Shown piece by piece: positions 32,283 through 40,199 of a stretch of DNA of 46,877 nucleotides. Source of the DNA: Isoptericola croceus. Its GTDB lineage: Bacteria; Actinomycetota; Actinomycetes; Actinomycetales; Cellulomonadaceae. The stretch is from assembly GCF_029382255.1 (NCBI RefSeq), contig NZ_JARLLG010000015.1, forward strand, positions 1-46,877, written 5' to 3'. Each line of letters starts with the position of its first letter. The stretch's first letter is position 1. Below the pieces are notes generated by a model. That model had not been told where the DNA came from and searched no databases. It worked only from the letters and a program-made list of their open reading frames with translations. The position numbers were made by a program, and so were the translations under genes.

Positions 32283-33407
32283 CTACAGCTCGATCGAGAG
32301 CATCCGCGAGGAGTGGGTGACCTCGAAGCCCAGGGCCGCGTACATGCCGTGTGCACCGGAGGGGTTCGCGGTGTCGACGTCGAGGCCCGCGTACTCCATG
32401 CCGTCGGCGGCGAACGCTCGCATGCCGGCCGCGAGCGCCGCCAGGCCCGCCTTGCGGCCTCGGTAGGCGCGGCGGGTGCCCAGGAGCTCGGTGTACCCGA
32501 ACGTGTACCCCTTGACCGGGAAGTCCTCGTCGTACCGGGCGGCCATCTGGTAGGCGACGACCACGGGCTCTCCGGCACGCAGCGCAGCCGCGGTTTCGAC
32601 GTCGGTGTCCGGGTCGGCGAGCAGCGCCTCGACGTCCGGGGCGTCGTCGACGACGAGGGACGACCACTGCGGCACGAACGCCGTCCGCCCGCTGCGCCAC
32701 TGCTCGACCGTGCGCGGCTCGCTGCCCCAGTGGTCGCGGAACGCGTCGTTGTGCGCGAGGCGTGTGGCGTCGTCGTACTCGTCGCCGAACGGCACCAGGC
32801 GCAGCGAGCCGTCGAGCGTCACCTCGGGCAGCGGAGCCGCCTGCAGGTCACGCAGGTCGCGGCGCATCTCGGTGTAGAAGCGGCGCGTGGCGAACCCTGC
32901 CCGCTCGAACAGCCGCAGCTTGGCGGCCGGGCCGTTGTCCTCGGCCATCGTGGCGAGTCGCGCCGGCAGCTCCTTGCCGGAGGCTGCGAGCACCTGTCGT
33001 CCACGGGCGACCTGCCAGGCGAACAGCTCGCGGCCCACGCCCTGCCCGCGCACGGCGGGGTGCACCCCGCCGAAGAGGAACGCCCGCACCGTCCGGGTGT
33101 CACCGGGCATCGACTCGACCATCCCGTAGGCCCGCAGCCGCCCCTCGCCGTCGAGCCCGACCAGCGAGTCGGTGTCGAACCGTCGCCAGGGCGCGTCGAA
33201 CAGGTCGGTGATCTCCTCGAGGGTCTCGCGGTACGGCTCGGCGTCGACCTCGGCGATGGTGTTGCGCAGCTCCAGGAGCGCCGCGGCGTCGTCCGGTGTG
33301 GCGGGCCGCCATGTCAGGCTGCCGGCGGTGATCTCCGGGAGGGTGGCGGGGGCCGCCGCCCGCTCCGCGATGGGGGCGAGGGCGCTGCTGGTGCTGGTGC
33401 TGGTCAT
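32283..33407 (-). CDS. tandem-GNAT acetyltransferase, mycothiol-synthase-like
   Basis: A 374-aa protein with two GNAT domains (about 25-190 and 205-374). Motif A of the first is VHPAVRGQGVGRELFAWQVA; the second has RRAYRGRKAGLAALAAG. Two-domain GNATs of this size include MshD (mycothiol synthase) and Eis-like enzymes; the closest fit by eye is MshD-like, but the substrate is not settled. A candidate -10 TACCCT (33419-33414) ends 6 nt before the ATG and there is no ribosome site. It is divergent from metH, with both promoters in a 70-bp gap. Confidence 0.82.
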   Translation of the reverse strand: MTSTSTSSALAPIAERAAAPATLPEITAGSLTWRPATPDDAAALLELRNTIAEVDAEPYRETLEEITDLFDAPWRRFDTDSLVGLDGEGRLRAYGMVESMPGDTRTVRAFLFGGVHPAVRGQGVGRELFAWQVARGRQVLAASGKELPARLATMAEDNGPAAKLRLFERAGFATRRFYTEMRRDLRDLQAAPLPEVTLDGSLRLVPFGDEYDDATRLAHNDAFRDHWGSEPRTVEQWRSGRTAFVPQWSSLVVDDAPDVEALLADPDTDVETAAALRAGEPVVVAYQMAARYDEDFPVKGYTFGYTELLGTRRAYRGRKAGLAALAAGMRAFAADGMEYAGLDVDTANPSGAHGMYAALGFEVTHSSRMLSIEL

Positions 33408-33465
33408 GCGTTGAGGGTAGGTCTCACCAGTCGTACGGCGCACGCTGATATGGCTGGCCCGCGGC

Positions 33466-33471
33466 TACGCT
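33466..33471 (+). promoter_or_regulatory. candidate -10 element, leaderless metH
   Basis: TACGCT ends 6 nt before the GTG start and no Shine-Dalgarno lies between. Confidence 0.45.
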
Positions 33472-33477
33472 GGTGCG

Positions 33478-36400
33478 GTGACCTCGACGCTCGATCTCTC
33501 CGCTGCCGACGCCCGCTCCGCTGCCCTGCGGGAGGCGCTGCACACCCGCGTGGTCGTGGCCGACGGCGCCATGGGCACGATGATCCAGGCGGCCGACCCG
33601 AGCCTGGACGACTACGAGCAGCACGAGGGCTGCAACGAGATCCTCAACGTCACGCGCCCGGACATCATCGACGCGGTGCACGACGCCTACCTGGAGGTGG
33701 GCGTCGACGCGATCGAGACGAACACGTTCGGGGCCAACTGGTCGAACCTGTCGGACTACGGCATCGACGACCGGATCCGTGAGCTCGCGCGTGCCGGCGC
33801 CACGCTGGCCCGCCGCCGTGCGGACGCCTTCGCCACGGCCGACCACCCGCGGTGGGTGCTGGGTTCGATGGGCCCGGGCACCAAGCTGCCGTCACTCGGC
33901 CACACGACGTACGACCACCTGCGCAAGACGTTCGCCGAGCAGGCCGCCGGGCTCCTTGAGGGGGGCGCGGACGCGCTGCTGGTCGAGACCAGCCAGGATT
34001 TGCTGCAGACCAAGGCCACGGTGACGGCCTGCCACGACGCGATGGCGCCGGTCGAGGAGGGTGGCGTCGGGCGCCGCGTCCCGGTGATCGCGTCGGTCAC
34101 CGTGGAGACCACCGGCACCATGCTCATGGGCTCCGAGATCGGCGCGGCCCTGACCACCCTGCAGGCCGTGGGCGTCGATGCGATCGGCCTGAACTGCGCC
34201 ACCGGACCGGACCAGATGAGCGAGCACCTGCGCCACCTGGCCCGGCACGCCGAGGTGCCCGTGACGTGCATGCCGAACGCGGGCCTGCCGGAACTCGGCC
34301 CGCACGGCGCCGTCTACCCCCTCACCCCCGCGGAGCTGGCGGCCGCGCACACGCAGTTCGTCACCGAGTTCGGCCTGGGGATGGTGGGCGGCTGCTGCGG
34401 CACGACGCCGGAGCACATGCGTCAGGTGGTCGAGGCCGTGCGCGGTCGTGAGCTGCCGCCGCGCGAGGTGGAGCGGGAGAACGGCGTCGCCTCCCTCTAC
34501 TCGCACACGGACCTCAGCCAGGACGCCTCGTACCTGGCGATCGGCGAGCGCACCAACGCCAACGGGTCCAAGGCGTTCCGTGAGGCGATGCTCGAGTCCC
34601 GCTGGGACGACGTCGTCGACATCGCTCGCGCCCAGACCCGCGACGGCGCCCACCTGCTGGACGTCTGCGTCGACTACGTGGGGCGCGACGGCGTGGAGGA
34701 CGTCCGCGAGGTCGTCTCCCGGCTGGCCTCGGCGTCGACCCTCCCGCTCGTGATCGACTCCACGGAGCCGGAGGTGATCCGCGCCGGCCTGGAGCTCGTG
34801 GGTGGGCGTGCCGTGGTGAACTCGGTGAACTTCGAGGACGGCGACGGGCCGGGTTCGCGTTTCCAGCGGATCATGCCCGCGGTCAAGGAGCACGGGGCCG
34901 CCGTCATCGCCCTGACCATCGACGAGGAGGGTCAGGCCCGCACCGCCGAGAACAAGGTGGCGATCGCCTCGCGACTCATCGACACGCTGGTGGACGACTG
35001 GGGCATGCGGGTGGACGACATCATCGTCGACACCCTCACGTTCCCCATCGCGACGGGCCAGGAGGAGACGCGCCGGGACGCCATCGAGACGATCGAGGCG
35101 ATCCGCGAGCTCACCCGCCGGTACCCCGAGGTCCACACGACCCTCGGCGTGTCGAACGTGTCGTTCGGGCTCAACCCGGCAGCCCGCACGGTGCTCAACT
35201 CGGTGTTCCTGCACCACTGCGTGCAGGCCGGGCTGGACTCCGCGATCGTGCACGCCGCGAAGATCCTGCCGCGCACCGCCATCCCGGACGAGCAGTGGGA
35301 GGCCGCGGACAACCTGGTGTGGGACCGGCGCGTCTACGACGACGAGGGCAACCTCACGCACGACCCGCTGTCCCACCTGCTCGAGACGTTCTCCGGCGTG
35401 GACTCCGCGGCGCTGCGCGACCAGCGCGCGGCCGAGCTCGAGGCGTTGCCCGTCGGCGAGCGGCTCGAGCGCCGCATCATCGACGGCGCCCGCAAGGGCC
35501 TGGAGGGCGACCTCGAGACGGCGCTGGCCGGCGGGATGAAGGCGCTCGACATCGTCAACACCCACCTGCTGGGCGGGATGAAGGTGGTCGGCGAGCTGTT
35601 CGGGTCCGGGCAGATGCAGCTGCCGTTCGTGCTGCAGTCAGCCGAGGTGATGAAGGCCGCCGTGGCGCTGCTCGAACCGCACATGGAGAAGGTCGAGGGA
35701 GCCGACGAGCAGACGAAGGGCACGATCGTGCTCGCCACCGTGCGCGGCGACGTGCACGACATCGGCAAGAACCTCGTGGACATCATCCTGACCAACAACG
35801 GCTACACCGTGATCAACATCGGCATCAAGCAGCCGATCTCGGCCATGATCGAGGCGGCCGAGGAGCACGATGCCGACGTCATCGGCATGTCCGGGCTGCT
35901 CGTGAAGTCGACCGTGGTCATGAAGGAGAACCTCGCCGAGCTCGAGTCGCGAGGCTTCGCGAAGAAGTGGCCGATCCTGCTCGGCGGCGCTGCCCTGACC
36001 CGCACCTTCGTCGAGGACGACCTCGCCTCCGCCTTCCCCGGCGTCGTGCGCTATGCCCGCGACGCCTTCGAGGGCCTGCGGCTCATGGAGCCTCTGGTGG
36101 CGGTGGCCCGCGGCGCTTCGCCCGACGACGTCGGGCTGCCCGCGCTGCGCAAGCGGCGCCACAACGTCGTGAAGGTCACCGAGACCGCTCCCGAGGACCT
36201 GCCGGCGCGTTCCGACGTCGCCGCCGACAACCCGGTCCCCGACCCGCCGTTCTGGGGCACGCGCGTGGTCAAGGGCATCCAGCTCGCCGACTACGCGGCG
36301 TTCCTCGACGAGCGCGCGACGTTCATGGGCCAGTGGGGCCTCAAGCCCGGTCGTGGGGACGACGGCGCCTCGTACGAGGAGCTGGTGGAGACCGAGGGGC

Positions 36401-37101
36401 GTCCGCGTCTGGCCGAGTGGCTGGCGACGATCCGTCGGGACCAGATCATGGACCCCACCGTGGTCTACGGGTACTTCCCCGTGTGGTCCGAGGGCGACCA
36501 GATCGTCGTCGCGCATCATGGACCCGGGCTCGGCGGGCCGGCTGGAGAGATCGGCGCGCCCGACGGCGGCTCCGGCGGCGAGCCGGGGACGGAGCGGTTG
36601 CGCTTCACGTTCCCGCGCCAGAAGCGCGACCGGCACCTGTGCCTGGCGGACTTCATCCGGCCGAAGTCGTGGGTCGAGGAGACTGGACGCTACGACGTGC
36701 TGCCCATCCAGCTCGCGACCGTCGGTGAGCCCGTCTCCGCGTACACGGCGACGCTGTTCGAGGCGAACAAGTACCGCGAGTACATGGAGCTGCACGGGCT
36801 GTCCGTGCAGCTCACCGAGGCGCTGGCCGAGTTCTGGCACTCGCGAGTGCGCTCCGAGCTCGGGTTCGCCGACGAGGACCCGGACGACGTGGACGGGATG
36901 TTCAAGCTCGAGTACCGCGGATCGCGGATGTCGCTGGGGTACCCGGCGTGTCCTGACATGGAGGACCGGCGGAAGGTCGTCGAACTGCTGAAGCCCGAGC
37001 GGGTCGGTGTGGTGCTCAGCGACGAGCTGCAGCTGCATCCGGAGCAGTCGACGGACGCGTTCGTGTTCCACCACCCGGAGTGCAAGTACTTCTCGGTGTG
37101 A
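33478..37101 (+). CDS. metH: cobalamin-dependent methionine synthase
   Basis: A 1207-aa full-length MetH, which transfers the methyl group of 5-methyltetrahydrofolate to homocysteine through cobalamin. Domains in order: homocysteine-binding barrel (about 15-330; zinc Cys pair in VGGCCGTTPEH), pterin-binding barrel (about 350-620; AIGERTNANGSKAF), B12 cap and B12-binding domain (about 650-900; DVHDIGKN with cobalt ligand His760, and GMSGLLVKS) and the SAM-dependent reactivation domain (about 980-1207; FIRPKSWVEE). A short Gly-rich insert (AGEIGAPDGGSGGEPG) lies near residue 1025. The GTG start has no ribosome site; TACGCT ends 6 nt upstream, so it is probably leaderless. There is no room for a cobalamin riboswitch. 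Confidence 0.97.
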   Translation: MTSTLDLSAADARSAALREALHTRVVVADGAMGTMIQAADPSLDDYEQHEGCNEILNVTRPDIIDAVHDAYLEVGVDAIETNTFGANWSNLSDYGIDDRIRELARAGATLARRRADAFATADHPRWVLGSMGPGTKLPSLGHTTYDHLRKTFAEQAAGLLEGGADALLVETSQDLLQTKATVTACHDAMAPVEEGGVGRRVPVIASVTVETTGTMLMGSEIGAALTTLQAVGVDAIGLNCATGPDQMSEHLRHLARHAEVPVTCMPNAGLPELGPHGAVYPLTPAELAAAHTQFVTEFGLGMVGGCCGTTPEHMRQVVEAVRGRELPPREVERENGVASLYSHTDLSQDASYLAIGERTNANGSKAFREAMLESRWDDVVDIARAQTRDGAHLLDVCVDYVGRDGVEDVREVVSRLASASTLPLVIDSTEPEVIRAGLELVGGRAVVNSVNFEDGDGPGSRFQRIMPAVKEHGAAVIALTIDEEGQARTAENKVAIASRLIDTLVDDWGMRVDDIIVDTLTFPIATGQEETRRDAIETIEAIRELTRRYPEVHTTLGVSNVSFGLNPAARTVLNSVFLHHCVQAGLDSAIVHAAKILPRTAIPDEQWEAADNLVWDRRVYDDEGNLTHDPLSHLLETFSGVDSAALRDQRAAELEALPVGERLERRIIDGARKGLEGDLETALAGGMKALDIVNTHLLGGMKVVGELFGSGQMQLPFVLQSAEVMKAAVALLEPHMEKVEGADEQTKGTIVLATVRGDVHDIGKNLVDIILTNNGYTVINIGIKQPISAMIEAAEEHDADVIGMSGLLVKSTVVMKENLAELESRGFAKKWPILLGGAALTRTFVEDDLASAFPGVVRYARDAFEGLRLMEPLVAVARGASPDDVGLPALRKRRHNVVKVTETAPEDLPARSDVAADNPVPDPPFWGTRVVKGIQLADYAAFLDERATFMGQWGLKPGRGDDGASYEELVETEGRPRLAEWLATIRRDQIMDPTVVYGYFPVWSEGDQIVVAHHGPGLGGPAGEIGAPDGGSGGEPGTERLRFTFPRQKRDRHLCLADFIRPKSWVEETGRYDVLPIQLATVGEPVSAYTATLFEANKYREYMELHGLSVQLTEALAEFWHSRVRSELGFADEDPDDVDGMFKLEYRGSRMSLGYPACPDMEDRRKVVELLKPERVGVVLSDELQLHPEQSTDAFVFHHPECKYFSV

Positions 37102-37293
37102 GGTTCCGGGTGGGGCGGGTGCTCAGGGAGGGCACGGGGACTCGTTGCACGAAATGGGGGCTGCGATGCGTGGCCTGATGGGCGAACTTGCGGACACCGG
37201 CCATTCGCATCTGCGCGAACTCCAGGCTCACGTCGTGCCCGTCATGCCACCGGAAGCGATCCGGACGCTGCCGTTCGGCACCGGGCTGGTTCG

Positions 37294-37515
37294 ATCCGAC
37301 GCCCGATACGCAAACAGCACCGGCTGGAGCGGCTCGACCAGGTGCGTTCGGCGCTGGGCAGTCTCGGGCTGCCCGATGGCGGAGACTCCCCGGCCGTCGT
37401 CGAGGCGGTGACGCGGCTGGTCTACGCGGACGTGGACGCTACGGTGCTTCCCGCGACCCGCCCGACGGTCACGGCGCAGCTCGCCTACCAGGCGGACAGG
37501 TCGACCGCGGGATAG
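37294..37515 (+). pseudogene. C-terminal remnant of an MBL-fold metallo-hydrolase
   Basis: This frame reads RKQHRLERLDQVRSALGSLG, then AVVEAVTRLVYADVDATVLP and TVTAQLAYQADRS before TAG. The pattern of a His-Arg-x2-RL helix followed by VxRxVYADVD and a final xQLxYL helix is the usual C-terminus of beta-lactamase-fold hydrolases such as the LACTB2-like group. The metal-binding N-terminal domain (HxHxDH) is absent; the preceding 140 bp in another frame show no match. It is taken to be the end of a decayed gene. Confidence 0.5.
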
Positions 37516-37566
37516 CCCTGCGACGGCACGACTCCCGTGCCAGAGTGGCAACGAGGAGGTGCAACG

Positions 37567-38145
37567 ATGCTGCTTCGGCTGAGCGCGATCGCGCTGCTGG
37601 CGGGTGCCTCGTTCATCGTCGCGGCGGCGCTGCCGATCTCCTGGCGGGTCTTCCCCGAGCCGTCCTCCGACAGGAAGCTGGAGCACATCCTGGCGTCGGC
37701 GACGCAGTGGACCGTCGCGAACGTCCTGTTCGGCGTGGGGGCCGCAGTCGTCGTCGCCGGCATCGTCATCTTCGCGCTCGGCGTCGACGTTCTTGGCGCA
37801 CGAGTTGTCGCCCTCGTCAGCGGAGTGCTCGCGCTCGCAGGTCTGGTGCCGTGGATCGTGCACCTGGCTGCGCGGGTGACGGACCCGGCAGCCTTCGCCC
37901 GGGGTGACCTTCCGTCGTGGTGGCTCTGGACCTACTTCATCCTCACGCCGGTGGCGATCGCGCTCTTCGGGGCCGCGCTCCTCGCGAGCGGGCTGCTCGC
38001 GGCCTGGGTCGGCTGGACCATGATCGGCGCCATGGCGGTCATCGTCGTGGCCACCTTCATCGCCGGCGACATGGTGCCCGCGGTCTATTACCTGGTGACC
38101 CTGCTGCCGGGAACGATGCTCCTCATCGCTGCGGCGCGGGCGTGA
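37567..38145 (+). CDS. multi-pass membrane protein of unknown function
   Basis: A 192-aa protein with about six hydrophobic helices (near 4-24, 45-70, 77-98, 118-142, 145-165 and 170-190). A strong ribosome site (GAGGAGG) precedes the ATG. No family is recognised; small DUF-type integral membrane proteins of this size are common in actinobacteria. It is followed by the remains of a minus-strand frame and an insertion element. Confidence 0.75.
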   Translation: MLLRLSAIALLAGASFIVAAALPISWRVFPEPSSDRKLEHILASATQWTVANVLFGVGAAVVVAGIVIFALGVDVLGARVVALVSGVLALAGLVPWIVHLAARVTDPAAFARGDLPSWWLWTYFILTPVAIALFGAALLASGLLAAWVGWTMIGAMAVIVVATFIAGDMVPAVYYLVTLLPGTMLLIAAARA

Positions 38146-38367
38146 GGCTCTTGCCGATACGCAAATCCTCTGCCTCGGGATCGGAACTCAGCACGATATG
38201 TCCACCACGCGGCACCCACGGCAGGCTTCCGGTTTCTCGAGCCACCGCCACTGCGGACGTTTCGTCGATGACGCCGTAGAGGTGCGCGCTCTCGGTCGCG
38301 AACCAGTCGTCACGGCGCACTGGGTCTTGACCAACGCATCCACGACACTCTCGAAGAGCCGAAGTGA
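38123..38367 (-). pseudogene. 3' fragment of an unknown gene cut by the IS element
   Basis: The minus-strand frame DDWFATESAHLYGVIDETSA ... VPRGGHIVLSSDPEAEDLRIG runs out of the left end of the insertion element to a stop at 38123. It has protein-like composition but no start of its own. Its 5' part is not seen beyond the right end of the IS. It overlaps the 3' end of the membrane gene on the other strand by 23 bp. Function is unknown. Confidence 0.35.
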
Positions 38368-39047
38368 GGGGACTGCTGCACAGATAGGTGACACGCTGGT
38401 GGTCGGTGTTCGGCAAGAAGCGCGGGACCAAGGGCGGCAAGAGGCCGGGCCCGCCCGCGCACGACGACCTGGTGCGCCGGGACTTCACCGCGACCGCGCC
38501 GAACGAACGGTGGCTGACCGACATCACCGAGCACCCCACGAGCGAGGGCACGGTCTACCTGTGCGCGATCAAGGACGTGTACTCGAACCGGATCGTGGGG
38601 TACTCCATCAGCGACCGCATGAAGTCCTCGCTGGCTGTGGACGCACTGAACTCCGCCGTCGCCAGACGCCGAGTTGAAGGCGCTGACGTGGCCAGATGCA
38701 TCGTGCACTCCGACCGCGGGTCGCAATTTCGATCCCAGCGATTCCTGGCAGCGCTGCGTCGCCACGACCTGCGCGGATCCATGGGCCAGGTGGCCTCCGC
38801 CGGCGACAACGCCGCCATGGAGTCCTTCTTCGCACTGCTCCAGAAGAACGTCCTGGACCGGCACCGCTGGACCACCCGCGAGGACCTGCGCATCGCGATC
38901 ATCACCTGGATCGAACGGACCAACCACCGGCGCCGCCGCCAGACCCGTCTCGGACGATTGACCCCCATCGAGTACGAAGCCATCATGACCACTCAGGTCG
39001 CACTCGCCGCCTGAGAACCGCTGTCACCTATCCGTGCAGCAGTCCCC
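38368..39047 (+). mobile_element. internally deleted IS3-like element
   Basis: A 680-bp element bounded by 26-bp terminal inverted repeats (38368-38393 and 39022-39047) that differ at one base. An IS3-type element is normally about 1.2-1.5 kb with orfA and orfB; here the left repeat is joined directly to the middle of orfB, so orfA and the first part of orfB are gone. No clear target duplication was found. Confidence 0.85.
38388..39014 (+). pseudogene. truncated IS3-type transposase (OrfB, rve domain)
   Basis: A 208-codon frame carrying the integrase catalytic core: WLTDITEH (first Asp), IVHSDRGSQF (second Asp) and NAAMESFFALLQKN (Glu), with the usual C-terminal RRRRQTRLGRLTPIEYE. The N-terminal helix-turn-helix part of OrfB is missing, and the frame opens with GTG inside the left inverted repeat. 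The catalytic triad is intact but DNA recognition should be lost. It might be mobilised in trans by a complete relative. Confidence 0.88.
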
Positions 39048-39096
39048 TTCAACGCTCTACTCCCTTGAAGGCGAAATGCTATATAGGTGGCGTCAA

Positions 39097-39121
39097 GGTA
39101 GCCCCGCTTCACGGGTCTACC
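39097..39121 (-). terminator. hairpin downstream of the expansin gene
   Basis: Arms ggtag and ctacc enclose a second stem cccg/cggg with a 5-nt loop and single mismatched bases. It lies 18 bp after the expansin stop. There is no T-run, so it is only a possible terminator. Confidence 0.35.
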
Positions 39122-39138
39122 GCTGGACCCTGCGATCC

Positions 39139-40080
39139 TCAGCGCTGGGCGAACTGGACCTTGGTCGGCTGTACGACGTCCGCCCGCACGGCGAGCCCGC
39201 TGACGGTGAGCCGTTCGCCGTAGATGTCGGTGATCCTGATCGGGCCGCCGCACCCGCTGCCGTCCTCGGAGCGGAAGTAGTTGTACTCGGTACGTGTCAA
39301 CGGCCGCCAGCCGCCCCCGGTCTCGACCTCCAGCTTCGCGACCGGGTTCCGGTGGTCGATTACCTGGATGGCGCACCAGTACTGGCTCGATCCGTCCTTG
39401 TACCGGATGGAGATCGTGTCGGTCGTACCGGGGCTCAGCAGGCTCCAGGTGATCGGGATCCGGCCGAGCATTGGATCGGCGAGCTCGGCGAACGCCTGCT
39501 TGCTGAGGTCGAGCTGCCCGGGTGCGCAAGGAAGGGGGCACACGTTGGTGATGCGCACCGTGACGGAAGCGCCGTTCGCCGCTTGGACGAGCACGTGTGC
39601 GCCACACGCCTTGGAGATCTCGTAGTCGGTCTCGTTCATCGCCGCGATCATCATGTCGTCGCTCGGGCCGAAGAGGCAGGCGCCGTTGCCGTCCGCGGCC
39701 TCGTAGTGGGTGGCGTCGCCCTCGTACGTGGTCCCGGGACGAATCCGTCCTGCAGACGCGGCCGTGGTCGACGACTCCCGCGGGGGGGTGGGCGACGGCC
39801 GCGCCGACGGGGCGGACACGCTGGCCGTCGGAGTCGGGGTATCTGTGGGGGTCGGGGTTGCCGTGGGGGTCGGCGTGCCCGTCGGGGTGGGGGTCGGGGT
39901 GCTCACCTGTGGGGTGGTGGCGGGGGCGGCCGCGGTGCGGGTGGAGTCGTCCGCGCCGTCGGAGAATGCCGCCATGACCGGGTATGAAAGGCCGCCCACG
40001 ACGGCCACCGCGACCACGGCGCCCCACACGAGCCGATACCAACGCCCGCTCTGCCGCGCGGCGTGCCTCACCGTCTTCAT
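39139..40080 (-). CDS. secreted expansin-like protein (DPBB plus CBM63-like)
   Basis: A 313-aa protein with an N-terminal signal or anchor helix (about 19-40), a long Thr/Pro linker (about 50-105), a double-psi beta-barrel (about 115-215; GDATHYEAADGNGACLF, VTVRITNVCPLPCAPGQLDL) and an expansin-type cellulose-binding domain (about 215-313). Bacterial expansins loosen cellulose/xyloglucan networks without hydrolysis. The barrel keeps the TVRITNxCP and QLDLS signatures of EXLX-type expansins. It is divergent from nothing and shares the strand of the GH31/ABC genes upstream, but has a 119-bp gap and no copy of the LacI operator, so its control may be separate. Confidence 0.88.
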   Translation of the reverse strand: MKTVRHAARQSGRWYRLVWGAVVAVAVVGGLSYPVMAAFSDGADDSTRTAAAPATTPQVSTPTPTPTGTPTPTATPTPTDTPTPTASVSAPSARPSPTPPRESSTTAASAGRIRPGTTYEGDATHYEAADGNGACLFGPSDDMMIAAMNETDYEISKACGAHVLVQAANGASVTVRITNVCPLPCAPGQLDLSKQAFAELADPMLGRIPITWSLLSPGTTDTISIRYKDGSSQYWCAIQVIDHRNPVAKLEVETGGGWRPLTRTEYNYFRSEDGSGCGGPIRITDIYGERLTVSGLAVRADVVQPTKVQFAQR

Positions 40081-40199
40081 GTGGGTCCGTTCGGAGGATC
40101 GAGTCGGCGGCGCGCAGCTCAATGACCACAAGCCGCACAAAGGGTACCAAAGCTTCATCAACGGCCGCGGCTCCCCCACCGCCGACGACGACCGGCTGT

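Noticed and set aside
33408-33477. Cobalamin riboswitch before metH
   Set aside because: Only 70 bp separate it from the divergent gene, no B12-box was seen, and the -10 lies 6 nt from the start codon.
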